64,000 bases of DNA, from positions 45,060,447 to 45,124,446 of the forward strand of contig OX439004.1 of assembly GCA_949316495.1 (NCBI GenBank). The letters run 5' to 3'. The translations under genes and the position numbers were made by a program. This document shows positions 24,365-37,118 of the stretch, one piece after another (positions within the stretch are counted from its first letter, which is position 1; every line of letters begins with the position of its first letter). The notes below the pieces were generated by a model. It was not told the origin of the DNA. It did not search any database and worked only from the letters and a program-made list of their open reading frames with translations. The DNA comes from Amphiduros pacificus. Its lineage: Eukaryota > Annelida > Polychaeta > Phyllodocida > Hesionidae.

Positions 24365-26106
24365 CATGAAGACATCAAGGTCATCCATCATCTGTGTACT
24401 TAGTAGATCGATTTAATATGTGTTTAAAATACCTGCACTGCTTTTGAAACTTTGTAACTGTTGACTCCCATTGAATGAACACAAAAGAGTTCTCTTTAAT
24501 ACAATGAAATATTTACATGGAGGTATGTAGTGGGTACACATACCCTGAGTGACTCACTCTTAATACTATGCCTTATCCTATATATAAGCCAGGCATTGTG
24601 ATTGTCACAATTAGAACCAAAGGTAATTGGGACTCATTGTGTTTGTGATTCCTCTACACTGACACAATGATGCAACTTTAATGTGTCGTCCTGAAAGGTC
24701 CCTGATAGATATGTGCACTTGTTAATTGTAAATACCAAAGGGTTGCAATGCTTTACAATATCAAACGATTGTTGAGGGGTGTTGACCTCTGAATTGAATG
24801 ATACTAGAATTAATCTGAGCGATTCAACCTGTAGCAACTAAGAAACAAAATTCTCTTACTACTTTCTGTATTATTGTAACCATGAGGACCATTATTCAAC
24901 TACTCCCTGTATTATTGAAATCAAAAGGTTTATATTTTTAATTAGTCCCTGTATTATTGGAACCAAAAAGACCATTCTCTAACTACTTTATTTTTCCGTA
25001 CAAACTAATGCCTGTATTTTGTACACCATGGGAACCAAAATGTCTGCACAGTCTAGATGTCTGAACAGTTTATATGGCTATGCAATGAAATATAGGATTC
25101 ATCTTGGTGCTTTGCCATAATCAAGGTTTGTTGATTCTGTGGTCACTCAAAGGCAAATTAAGTTTAGAACCAAGAACACTTCTCGGCAGAAAGAACATAA
25201 TCCTGAGTGATGATGTCAATCATAATCAAACTTTATTCACTGGTTTGTGAATCAACATTACTTCATAAATCGATAGCAGTCAAAAAACAGCAATTGGGCA
25301 ATGCGTCAATATCACTTTGAAGGACTTGGTGAATATTATGTAAGGTTAATGCCTGGAAGATGTTGACCAGGATAGCCCTGTAAGGACTCTCCCACCACCA
25401 CCAGGACAGTACCATCGATTTTGGCCCTCTGCAATGTTTGCCACCCCCAGACCCTTCTCCTCAGTAAAATATAAAGTCCAGACAGGGGTAGGGGGTAGGG
25501 GGCGCTGGTACAGGCTTGGGTGGAGGGCTATTAGGATGAAGTAAACGGGGCTAGTTCAGGCTGAGGCAAAGGGTGAGGCTTTTGTGGTGGGGTGAGAGGT
25601 AATCGTACAGGCGGGGGCAGAGGGCTATTAGGATGGGGTAGGGGGTGTGGTACAGGCTGGGATACACCATTCCAGGCTTCATATTGTTTGTCATCCTTTC
25701 CTCAATAATCCTCATTCACTGCCACCGTAAACACATCTTCAAGGCAGACTTGGTCCCATCCAATACATCCTGACTCTTATGTTTGGCCATTCCAATACTT
25801 CTCGTCTTTTAATTGAATCTTCCTTGTGGCCCTAGACTAAATATGGTGTCACCCACAACATTGCCTGTCATCCGCTGCCACATCTTTGTCGTCACATAGT
25901 TTAGTCCACTGCCCATCTCCAGAGCATATACTCCACACGAAGCACACTCCAAACTGCAAGTTTATTGGAGCTAAATAATCCTGATCTAAACATTTCCAAT
26001 GATGTGTGAGTCTGTACGAACTACTCTTGTGAATGCAAATCAGGGTAAAGGATGGCATTACACCCAGCATCCACTGCCTCCTTGTATACACTGAAAAGAC
26101 CCTTCC
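24359..26106. other. Unannotated sequence with a G-rich patch
   Basis: No gene recognised. At ~24850-25000 a loose repeat (CCCTGTATTATTG with 'accaaaaagaccatt') occurs two or three times. At 25483-25670 the plus strand is G-rich, with GGGGTAGGGGGTAGGGGG and a diverged duplicate containing GAGGGCTATTAGGATG (two occurrences). The G-runs could form quadruplex structure, though the loops are longer than usual. Confidence 0.45.
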
Positions 26107-26418
26107 CAGCAATCACTGCAGAGACCCTTCCCAGCATTCACTGCAGATAAATATCCCAGCATTCACTGCAGAGACCCTTCCCAGCATTCACTGCAGATAA
26201 ATGTCCCAGCATTCACTGCAGAGACCCTTCCCAGCATTCACTGCAGATACACTCACAGCATTCACTGCAGAGACCCTTCCCAGCATTCACTGCAGAGACC
26301 ATTAAAAGCATTCACTGCAGATACACTCACAGCATACCCTGTGGAGACCCTTCCCAGCATTCACTGCAGAGACCCTTCCCATCATTCACTGCAGATACAC
26401 TCACAGCATTCACTGCTT
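26107..26418. repeat. 25-bp minisatellite, ~12 copies
   Basis: Unit CAGCATTCACTGCAGAGACC + CTTCC with a 25-bp step (26107, 26132). A second unit type ends in ATAAATGTCC, and a third in ATACACTCA. Each unit holds a CTGCAG site. Confidence 0.93.
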
Positions 26419-29400
26419 GTGATCAATACAGTGGCATTCTCCCAGGCGAAAAGTTTTTTTTCAAATTCTTACATAATTGATAGAGTGAGTATTTGATTGG
26501 TATCAGTGGTAATTACATGGATTAATAATGGAGTGTGACATTTTGTGTGTGGATGATATCCTGTTTGGTGCATTAGTGTAGGGATTATCAATTGATCCGG
26601 GCACAGCTCACCTCATGTTAGCGTGCTCCTCTGACATCACCACACCTCCTGGACTCCCTACACCTCTTATGCTTTATATTGTATAAACACACCTCAAGCA
26701 GTCTACCTTATCTGAATATCACCCAAATTATGACTTCACATTGTAAAATGCTAATCCATATCATATAGTAATGGTCTGGTCTAAGGTATGTTTGACCTGG
26801 CTGATTGTTTCTAAATTATATGACATTGATTAAGACAATTCTAACGATATTTTCCTTATAATTCTCATTTGTATTTGTGTTGCTCACTAAGACAATTACA
26901 AAAACTTTCTTTTGGGTTTTCAAAACAAACCATTTATGTATAACCGCTGCAAGGTGAATGTATTACATCAATGGAAAAAATATATCTATTCCAATTTCTG
27001 TATTTTACCTTTATAATATATGATTGTCGAAAGCTCCAATGTGTAATTATCATTGATTTTTCCAATGCCTTGAGGGGCGTTCTCTATATCATTACAATAT
27101 ATTTCAAACAAAATTAAATGAACAATTTATCCGAGCAAGATCAATTATGAAATAATATTTCAATATATTTATATAGGACTCGCCATTTACACACAAATAA
27201 ACAGAATGTATGCAAGAACACCAATGACACCCTGAGTGGTCCAGAGTTGAGCGAGGTAATCTTAGCGTTATGAATCTTATCATCTTTGTGTACATCACAA
27301 TAAAAAACATTGTTTACCAAATGTACTTAAAGCCGGGGTCTGATGTTAGGTATAGGTTCGAATGAGAAAAAGTGTCTCATGGAAATTTGTAAGCCGATGA
27401 ATTTCCCTTTTTCTACCTTTATACAGGAGAATCTCTTCCTCGACACATTAAATTCTTAAATATGAGTCAGATTATATATTGTCAAGGACATGAAATATTT
27501 TTTAGAATTGGCGTGGTCACTTTAACTCGTAATCTGTGTATTTGTGAGAAATAAGAACTAATATATCCCCATGTTTATATCATTGTGATGAGTCTTGATC
27601 CCATCTACAGCGGGACCTTTTTATACCTGGCCATTCGTATGCAGGATAAAGTGAAACATAATTAATTCTTAATTCACACTTCAAATAGGAGCAATATTCA
27701 AGGACATGCCCTATGGTCCAGGTGGTTAATACAAAATGATGTACAAGGGAAATAACAGACGTTTTATCAAAAGTGGGCAAAAGAGCTAATGAAACGAAAA
27801 GATAAGGGAGCAGCCATTGTGACAAAAAATAGATTCTTGATTTACGTTAATTATCATATTGCTCAGTTGTTCTGATAAAACTGCCCAAGTAATATGATAA
27901 AACTGTCTAAGCAATCGATAATACAACTCAAGTAATAGGATAACACTGCTCAGGTGATCTTATAACACTGCTCGGGTGATTTTACTTGAGCTAAAACATA
28001 AAATGAAAGTGTTGCAAGTGGTAGCCGTAATACAAACCTACAAGACGGTCCTTCCCGGTCATTCAGAGAAAATGTATTCGAAAATAACTACTCATTGAAT
28101 AGATTTGGTGAAAAGAGCTATCTTTTCAGAGTCCATGTGTCCCTTTGAGGACAGAAGAAATTAAATGCTTTCATTCTCTATGTAATGCCTGCTTTGAGAT
28201 GAAACAGAATGTCTGGGCTCAAAAAGTGATTATGTTTGTATAAAACCTGATATTTGGCAATGCCTGCAACTTGTTTCACACGCACCCATACGCCGCCATT
28301 GGTATCTGTTTATGTGTAAGCAAGTTTTTGTCAGATATGTCAAGTGCCACCAGTCCGCACGTCTGCTGCCAGCCAAGCAGGGTCACGTGGGGCACACTCT
28401 CCACAAAACAAAATAAGGAAGTCACATATGAAAATGAAACGGAAGTACACAATGTATATCATTATATCATTATATCAAGTTGATAAAGACTACGAATACG
28501 TTTCTTATATGGAATAATAATATATCTGAAATAAGCTCTTCTCAGAATAGAGACGGAGAAAGACCTGAATTATCGTGGATATGATAGAAAGTATTATCCA
28601 AGTACACACTGATTACTGGTTAATAGGTTTATATGCAACACTAATAGGCCTCCAAATACACACAGTCTTTTTTTGTAGGTTTATATGCAACACTAATAGG
28701 TTGTGACACTTGCAAGTCTTTTAACCTATTATGTATCGTTTCACTACGTTTTGTTTACATAAGAGAATCCGCTAACCAGGTCACTGGCCTGTCTGTGGGA
28801 TTAACAGTTCCAACTGTATTCTAATGGTACCCCTCAACTTGACATAATGTGCTTCTATGGCTGAATGGAAGTTGGAAATGTAGCTAAACTCTATCTGAAG
28901 GAAGACATATACGACTTGAAATTACCCATACACGATTTATAGTCTGTTTTGTCATATTTTGCCCTCCGTGTCGACCTCGTGCTTCGTGTATTCCTTTGCC
29001 CTTTACAGTTTGTCTGAATTCTCTATGTTGGGACGCAAGCCACCACAACTACAAAAGGTCACTGATCAAAATACATACACGAAACATTAAGAGTCTGCCA
29101 CAAAGGACTTTTTTAGCTCGGACTTTGGCTTTGACCGATGGTTCTCAATGAGACAGAGAGGAGAGTAAGATGCTCACAGTCTCAATATAAGAGCATCTTA
29201 ATATCCTACATGTCATACTTCTTCCCACTCTTAATGATCGTGGTCAGATGTGAGTTTTCCCTCCACAATCCTGCCCTATTTTGTTAGTTTTATATCTGAC
29301 AAGCCATTATGGTCTCTGAACACCTCGGGTTCTTTAAGACATATATATCTATAACTAGGTGATATATTTAGTAGGTATAAGACAAGTAAGAAATGACCCT

Positions 29401-30317
29401 ATCTCTTGTCAATTTACTAGCCACTCTATATTGATTAACAGTCCTCTTTGAACAATGCTCATTGCGTATATTGTCAATGATATCACTTGTCAACAGTGAA
29501 TATTGATTAAATCCTATATCTGAGGAGTTTTTACATTCACATATTACAGACACACTGCATACACTTTGTTATACTCTTCTAGTTTGATACAGTACAACCT
29601 ATACCAGTTTCCTTTCATTGTCAGTTTTGATTCTACTAATAATAACTGTTGCTAATCTAATCAATATAAATAAGCATAAATGAAGTCTAGATTAATAAGC
29701 ACAACTAATGTGTAATGTATAAACCATCAAATGATGCTTGTTGTAAATTTGCTTGCTACCCTTCAAACCAGTGAAAACCATTAAAAAGTCACTGATGCAA
29801 TGCTTGTGGTCAGCATAGAATTAATACTGACTAATGTATGCATTGAGTAAGGAATGATTGATTTTTGCCAGTGGAGCTTCATTCCGGTGTCGGAGGCATT
29901 GAACAATTGATTGGCTTCTTTAGTCACACATTGATAAGGCCCCGTGGCTTCGTGCCAACATGCTTATTAAATTCATCTGCACGTTCAGTTGGCTGTGAAA
30001 TTATTAGAAATCGCTCACAGTGTTAAGTATGGAGCGAAAAAAAATTCTCACTGGGCAAAGAGTTGGACTCAAAGGATTTTCCCAATCGGGCCTTGGGTGT
30101 CTGTGCAGAGCTCACTGAATGATGCTTGGCAATAAATGCAATGCATAGAAAGATGGTATCTACATACCAAAGATACACTTTTCCTGACTTTTCCAAATTA
30201 AATCTTGATTACATCCTTTATCTACAAAGTTTCAGTTTAATTATTAATTCACAACAATGGTCACTATGGCAATAATGTGTAATCACATTAAACTACGAGT
30301 TATCACCTGATACAACC
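26419..30317. other. 3.9 kb of unique AT-rich sequence
   Basis: No coding exon, RNA gene or mobile element was recognised on either strand. The only structure noted is a 25-bp direct duplication at 28624-28700. All open frames are short and look random in composition. Confidence 0.5.
28624..28700. repeat. Direct 25-bp duplication, 52 bp apart
   Basis: TAGGTTTATATGCAACACTA + ATAGG occurs at 28624-28648 and 28676-28700. It could be a two-copy minisatellite seed. Confidence 0.85.
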
Positions 30318-30755
30318 AGTCCTACCATGAGCAGACATATCATAAGCAGACATATCATAAGCAGACTAACCATAAACAGACCTACCATAAACAGACCTAC
30401 CATAAACAGACCTACCATAAACAGACCTACCATAAACAGACCTACCATAAACAGACCTACCATAAACAGACCTACCATAAACAGACCTACCATAAACAGA
30501 CCTACCATAAACAGACCTACCATAAACAGACCTACCATAAACAGACCTACCATAAACAGACCTACCATAAACAGACCTACCATAAACAGACCTACCATAA
30601 ACAGACCTACCATAAACAGACCTACCATAAACAGACCTACCATAAACAGACCTACCATAAACAGACCTACCATAAACAGACCTACCATAAACAGACCTAC
30701 CATAAACAGACCTACCATAAACAGACCTACCATAAACAGACCTACCATAAACAGA
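30318..30755. repeat. 15-bp minisatellite, ~25 near-perfect copies
   Basis: The unit CATAAACAGACCTAC repeats without visible change for ~380 bp (30368-30750). A few diverged units (CATAAGCAGACATAT) precede it at the left edge. It is the most homogeneous array in the window. Open frames on both strands arise because 15 is a multiple of three. Confidence 0.97.
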
Positions 30756-31704
30756 TATCAAAGCAATCGCAAACTATCAAAGGGATCATAAACCACCAAA
30801 GCAATTAGGAACCATCAAAGCAACCAGGAACCTTCACATGAATCATGAACCTTCAAATGCATGAATCATGAATCTTGAAATAAATCATGAACCATCATGG
30901 CAATGACACCATAAGCAATAATAAATCTTCCAACAATTTAAACCATCAAATCAATTAAAAAAATTAGAAACCTCATCAGAGCAATATTAAACCATCATCA
31001 AACAAGTCATAAAGTATCAAGCATATCAATTATTAAAGCAATTATGAACCATTAACCAATAATCAATTGACAAAGCAATAATTCGCCAGCATTAATCAAT
31101 CAAACAAATAGACCTAATTAAATCAACTATCATAACAAACATCACCCAGCAATGTTAAACCATAACAAAATGATAAAATATATATCAAAGTAACCATACA
31201 CAATCAAAACAAATACAAATCGTCAAAGCAAATGAACCAGGTAATAAAATATATCCGACAAGCAAAATGGGATATATCCTTCTTTTCCTTCTTGTGGAAA
31301 TATCCTGTATTTGTACCACTATTTAGCCACGAATTGCTGATTGTAAATATCGTTTTTATTTTATGCAAATGAGTTGGGAAATGTTCTCCATGGTATCTTA
31401 AACAATTATGACAATAACGTGCGCCCTCTGCTGGATACTAAGTGACAAAGATAGTAAGAGGAATGGATGAGCATGCTGTAATACTGCTTTGACCTTATTA
31501 TGAGGGAGCAGAGGTCAAGCTCAGAGGCTTATCACCTTGAGCACACAGAGTCTCTGGGCATCGATCCTTCCAAACACTTCACTACCTTCTCCCCCTTGCG
31601 TGCTACTTTCTACTGCATGCTCTCCTTGTGAAATTCCCATCACTAATAAAGTGTTCCGGCCAACCCCAACCAGGACAGCTGACACGGTCTAAGACCTTCA
31701 CTGC
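30756..31704. other. Unannotated A-rich sequence
   Basis: An A-rich stretch with loose repetition of 'aaccatcaaagcaat' at 30775-31250, perhaps a very degraded tandem repeat. A CTCF-like motif lies at 31421-31434. No gene was recognised. Confidence 0.45.
31421..31434 (-). promoter_or_regulatory. CTCF-like core motif
   Basis: The minus strand reads CCAGCAGAGGGCGC, a full match to the conserved bilaterian CTCF core CCASYAGRKGGCRS. A single motif can occur by chance, so binding is inferred only. Confidence 0.4.
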
Positions 31705-32520
31705 ATGCATATGCTTCCCTGGACAGTAGACATTGTACTGCTTGTACATGTCCCCTGCACAGTTTACATCCGCTCAAACCTACACTGCTTGTGCATGCCC
31801 CCTGCAAAGTTTACATTCACTCAAACCTACACTGCTTGTGCATGCCCCCTGGACAGTTTACATTCACTCAAACCTACACTGCTTGTACATGTCTCCTGCA
31901 CAGTTTATATTCACTCAGACCTGCACTGTTTGTATATGTCTCCTGCACAGTTTACATTCACTCAGACCTACACTGCTTGTACATGTCCACTGGACAGTTT
32001 ACATTCATTCAGACCTGCACTGCTTGTGCATGTCCACTGGACAGTTTACATTCATTCAGACCTACACTGCTTGTACATGTCCCCTGGACAGTTCACATTC
32101 ATTCAGACCTGCACTGCTTGTACATGTCCACTGGACAGTTTACATTCATTCAGACCTGCACTGCTTGTACATGTCCACTGGACAGTTTACATTTATTCAG
32201 ACCTGCACTGCTTGTGCATGTCCCCTGCACAGTTTACATTCACTCAGACCTGCACTGCTTGTACATGTCCCCTGCACAGTTTACATTCACTCAGACCTAC
32301 ACTGCTTGTACATGTCCCCTGCACAGTTTACATTCACTCAAACCTACACTGCTTGTACATGTCCCCTGGGCAGTTTACATTCACTCAGACCTTCACTGCT
32401 TGTACATGTCCCCTTGACAGGTTACATTGTCTCAGACCTTCACTGCATGTATGTGTCCCTTGGACAGTTGACATCCACTCAGACCTACAGTTTATGTTCC
32501 TAGGACAGTTGACAAACACT
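31705..32520. repeat. 47-bp minisatellite, ~17 copies
   Basis: The unit carries GGACAGTTTACATTCATTCA, then GACCTGCACTGCTTGTACAT and GTCCACT, with a 47-bp step. Variants are CTGCA or CTGGA before CAGTTTAC, and CACTCA or CATTCA. Edge units are the most diverged. Since 47 is not a multiple of three, the three plus frames rotate through the same peptides; these frames are not a gene. Confidence 0.95.
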
Positions 32521-34019
32521 GCTAAAAATGTGGTGCTATGAAGTGTCTCATGAAGAAATGTCCAATAGCATTTATCCCAGAAGGTGATCCAAAATATATA
32601 TATTAGGGACAGAATTTCGCAAATCAACGCCAATCATGATGAGTGGGTTCAATGATGCCACTAATTAGAGATTGGCATATACTATGTGTATCTATGTAGA
32701 CAATTATGTAGTCAGAGCCAGCCACTCAGAACCATTCTACTTGATAAATAAAGCATTAAAAGGTCACGTGACTTGCTATATCAGGTCAATGGGGGCTATT
32801 TACTGCCCCTCCTGTCACCATGGTTTCCCAAGGCTCTGTGTTCTTGTCATGGACAATCATCCCATTGTTTCATCAGTGTCTCTTGATGGGGCATAACCTG
32901 ACAGTCTTCTACCTGTCCTGATTGGCGTGTGACCTTACATCCCAATGGCCTGACCTTTATCATCCCAGGAAGCAATCGACATACCTGTTGAAATCTCACT
33001 GAGTACTTCCCGTTTGGGCAGTTACCCTTTGAACGTAATTAATAGTTTAAGACTAGAATCTTATTGTATAATAGAGAACAGTTTCTGCTGTAGAAACGGC
33101 GCTATCGGTGAGGTTAGGAAACACAAAGGGTGAGGAAGGCAGCTACAGAAAAAGCTAAAGAATGCTGTTAAATGAAGACAGGCATCTACAATAACTATCT
33201 GATAGAATTGTCTTGCTCCATTGATACTTCCGTCATCCACTTTACATAATGACAGGGTAAGAAATACTCTGCATTAGAGGTTGCTGTTTCCCTTTTGTTT
33301 GACACCATCTTCAGGAGTTTACCTTAAGTGGTTGATGGTCGTGGGACTCAGATGCCATACCCCCCAAATTTCTACTGCAGAGCATTGAGACAATCTGTAG
33401 GATTATCTGAATGTTGGTACCTAAAGAGATTGTTCTACACTTATGTTTTATGCCAAACTACGTTCACAGATCACGCAGGTACCGAGCACTTATTCTTTTA
33501 TTTTTATTTTCCTATTTTTATTGTTTTCAAATGAATAAAATGTTTAATATGATATTAGTGTATAATTATACAGCAGATGACGTTTCAGATTTTGGTCACG
33601 GGAATCCTGAACCATCAGTTGACCTTCTGTTTGCAGAGACTGCAGCCCTCTGTGGGAATCTTGAAACTAATGTTTATCAACCCAGCTAAGACCGAATCAC
33701 ACCCTTCTCATTGAGGTCTTTATGACCTAGTTTCATTGCACATATTAATATCAAATTAACCTCATTATGTAAATGAGCCTGAACCTGAATGGTTCACACG
33801 CATAGTACTTGCATGATTATACTGCTTTGTTTTGTTTTTTGCAAGCTCCATACAGTGTTCAGGGACACAGATCTTTTTCGTTGGTTCTAGAGGAAGGATT
33901 TCACATTTCCTTCGAAATTTTGAGATCATTTAACCAGAACCGAACCATTTTAGGAGATCTGGCCAAAGATTTACTCGCATCAATACGATGGAATATAATA
34001 TGTAAACATAACTCACCAT
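32521..34019. other. Unannotated unique sequence
   Basis: About 1.5 kb without recognisable exons, RNA genes or mobile elements. Open frames are under 95 codons and match no family I know. Confidence 0.5.
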
Positions 34020-34450
34020 GCATGGGGTTCTCAGCATAGCTTTGCCATCATGCATGTGTCTGTTGGGAAACTCAGCATAGATTTGCCACCATGCATGTGT
34101 CTGTTGGGATACCCAACATAGATTTGCTATCAAGTGTCTGTTAGGACACTCGGCATAGATTTGCCATCATGCATGTGTCTGTTGGGATACTCAGCATAGA
34201 TTTGCCATCAAGTGTCTGTTAGGATACTCGGCATAGATTTGCCACCATGCATGTGTCTGTTGAGATACCCAACATAGATTTGCCATCATGCATGTGTCTG
34301 TTAGGATACTTAACACAGATTTACCATCAAGTGTCTGTTAGGATACTCGGCATAGATTTGTCATCATGCAAGTATCTATTAGGATACTCAGCATAGATCT
34401 GCAATCATGCATGTGCCTGTTAGGATACTCAACATAGATGTGCCACCATG
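34020..34450. repeat. 36/41-bp minisatellite, ~11 copies
   Basis: The unit carries CAGCATAGATTTGCCATCAT + GCATGTGTCTGTTGGGATACT (41 bp). A shorter form lacks five bases (CATCAAGTGTCTGTTAGG, 36 bp). The two lengths are interspersed. Confidence 0.9.
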
Positions 34451-36049
34451 CATCTTTTTATTGGGGTTTACTGGTTGATGGCTCCTCGGGGGCACATGGC
34501 AAGGAGGCTCTAGTGAGTGTTGTGGCAGTGTGAATGGTCTCCGGACATATGTCAGGCAGTAAGATAGAGATGGGATTAGTGGAGATGTGTGTGTTATCAG
34601 GTCGTACCGGTAATCTGTGTGCTCCAACATCCCTCTACTCATTGTCACGCCCTGTCAAGTCGAAATGGAGATATGGCCCCAATGATGTGCCCGGGGCCTG
34701 GCTTTAATATTGCAACAGACAGTTCACGTTTGCACACAATTCAACGTACATCTGCTGCTACGGATTTGGCCTGTCCAGACCTGGCTTCTTTGCCTAGACA
34801 CATAACTCTACTTGTTTTTTTTTTCTCCAGACAATTTAGAAAATGGGCAGATAGCTTTCTACTGAAACTTTCATTTCATTTCTCGTCAGCTTCGGAAAAT
34901 GTGTTCACTTTGATAGGTTGCAATATTAAAAAGTTGCTTGAAGAGTTTTTGGCAAAAACAGATGTATAACATCAGACACTTCCCAATGAGCAGACAATGC
35001 AGACTGTAATCCATCCTAACCCATACATTACCCCCACAGAATGCTGTCAGGCTGGCTTTTGTGCCGCTTTCTCCTCTCACATTAGCCAAAGGAATGCATA
35101 CAACGATAATATAGATACAATTCTTATAATATAGATTCACACATATATGATATATCAGCCAAACTATACATCTAGTATTGGTATGAGGAACAATGCGATA
35201 AACTGAAGCTCCAGACATAGAAAGATGGAACTCTGAAGTAGCGGAGGCGGCAATCAAACATTCTACCATCGCATAATAGCCAGACAGAAAGTCAGACACT
35301 TCAGGCATTCTTTGTATGAATTAGGAAAGAGTAAATATTATATGTTCATTGTGATGCTGTGTCTTCGTCGACAGTAATGTTGCCTATCTTTGTAGGGTAG
35401 GAAGGGTATATTGAAAGAATTGTTGTCTATTCATGTTGGACAGAATAGGTAAAATGGTTGCACTAAAACCTATTCTTGAAGGAATGAAATTTTAGCATGC
35501 TTGCTTATTTATCTCGGTAAAAAGGGTAAATTGAAAACTATTAACATGATATTATTATGAGTATTTCATTCCAGAATGTTTTATTTTGATCATAGCTTCT
35601 GAGAGGGCGGTTTACTTCGAAGTGAGGCACATGGATTCTCAGGGACGACCCTCACATCTAACGTTATATCGTATCTAACTCTCTACAAAACGTGATCAAG
35701 GCAATACTAGAACTCTTTTATAAATAATACAATAAGTGTTATGAGAATTTGTGGAGAACGGCATGAGGTAATGTGGTCAGAGCACCATGGGGAGGTTAAC
35801 AAGCCATGATGTGATCATACAACTTGATCCTGCCACAAGCCATACCCCAACCACTAACATGAATATTAAACATTCATACAGTGCGTCCTCGCTTCAAAGC
35901 GCCCCCTTGTGTCGAGGCCATATTATGCGTTAAATAGCGAGTTGTGCAATGTTATCTATCTGGCAAAATGAACATTTCTCCCATTAAGTGCCCTTGAGTC
36001 AATAAGCACAAAGATGGGCTCTTATGCAGTGGGGCAAAGGGTGGTATAT
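34451..36049. other. Unannotated sequence
   Basis: No gene recognised. The longest non-repeat open frame of the window (34589-34969, plus, 126 codons) lies here. It has no recognisable domain and a mixed, partly phenylalanine-rich composition, so it is not called. Confidence 0.45.
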
Positions 36050-37118
36050 ATATTACCCCCGCTCCATCAGGTCTTGTGATGTACAAATAGACCTTGCTAA
36101 ACCCCCTCTTTATCAAGCCTTGTCTGGTAGTAATAGACTTCGTAGACCCCTTTCTCCATTAGGCCTTGTGTTGTTCAAGCAGACTTCGCTAGAGCCCCTC
36201 TCTGTATCAGGCCTTGTGTGGTACTAATATATGTAGACCTCGCAAGACCCTCTCTCCATATTAGGCCTTGTTTTGTACTAAGTTATGTAGACCTCGCTAA
36301 TGGGCCACGGCGCAGTTGGCTAGAGCGACAGCTTATTAGCTTAAGTTCCTCTGTGGTGATCCAAAGGTTGTGAGTTCGATCGCCAGCTGTGCCGAAATTG
36401 AGCTCATGATACAATTCCACACATGAGTTGAGGCCCATGCCAAAGGGTTAACCCGTTGTCTTTGTAAATATATGACTGGGTGGGTTGGCATGTCAAGGAC
36501 CTGCGACATGACAATTCCGTGAGGCAGCACTATGTCAAACAAACAAACAAACAAACAAACAAACAAACAAATAGACCTCGCTAGAGCCCCTCTCTATATC
36601 AGGCCGTGTGTTGTACTAATGAATGTAGAATTCGCGAGAGCCCCTCTCTATATCAGGCAGTATGTTGTACCAATGAATGTAGACCTCGCTAGTGCCCCTC
36701 TCTATATCAGGCTGTGTGTTGTACTAATGAATGTAGACCTCGCTAGTGCCCCTCTCTATATCAGGCTGTGTGTTGTACCAATGAATGTAGACCTCGCTAG
36801 TGCCCCTCTCTATATCAGGCAGTATGTTGTACCAATGAATGTAGACCTCGCTAGTGCCCCTCTCTATATCAGGCTGTGTGTTGTACCAATGAATGTAGAC
36901 CTCGCTAGTGCCCCTCTCTATATCAGGCTGTATGTTGTACCAATGAATGTAGACCTCGCTAGTGCCCCTCTCTATATCAGGCTGTGTGTTGTACTAATGA
37001 ATGTAGACCTCGCTAGTGCCCCTCTCTATATCAGGCAGTATGTTGTACCAATGAATGTAGACCTCGCTAGTGCCCCTCTCTATATCAGGCTGTGTGTTGT
37101 ACCAATGAATGACCGATA
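36050..37118. repeat. 54-bp minisatellite, split by a SINE
   Basis: The unit carries TGTAGACCTCGCTAGTGCCC, CTCTCTATATCAGG and TGTGTTGTACTAATGAA, with a 54-bp step. About 10 well-conserved units lie at 36570-37118. About 4-5 diverged units lie at 36050-36299, left of the SINE. The open frame across the right part follows from 54 being a multiple of three. Confidence 0.95.
36300..36571 (+). mobile_element. tRNA-derived SINE (family 1) with 12-bp target duplication
   Basis: A 272-bp insertion in one unit of the 54-bp array. The head is tRNA-like: box A region CAGTTGGCTAGAGCGACAGC and box B region GTGAGTTCGATCGCC. A non-tRNA body follows, including GTTGGCATGTCAAGGACC and GACATGACAATTCCGTGAGG. 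It ends in a (CAAA)n tail. TAGACCTCGCTA stands on both sides (36288-36299 and 36572-36583). An uninterrupted unit has this segment once, so it is a true target duplication of LINE-type insertion. No partner LINE is visible in the window. Confidence 0.9.

Noticed and set aside
25483-25670. G-quadruplex-forming element
   Set aside because: Only three close G-runs occur together; the fourth is too far away for a standard motif, so it is recorded only as a G-rich patch.
30293-30791. Overlapping frames on both strands with 5-residue repeats
   Set aside because: A perfect 15-bp tandem repeat read in frame.
31705-32541. Three plus-strand frames of 208-278 codons
   Set aside because: A 47-bp tandem repeat; the frames rotate through the same peptides.
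34589-34969. 126-codon plus-strand frame
   Set aside because: No recognisable domain, mixed composition, no splice or start context that supports it.
36300-36375. tRNA gene
   Set aside because: The tRNA-like head leads into a SINE body with a (CAAA)n tail and target duplication; it is not a functional tRNA gene.
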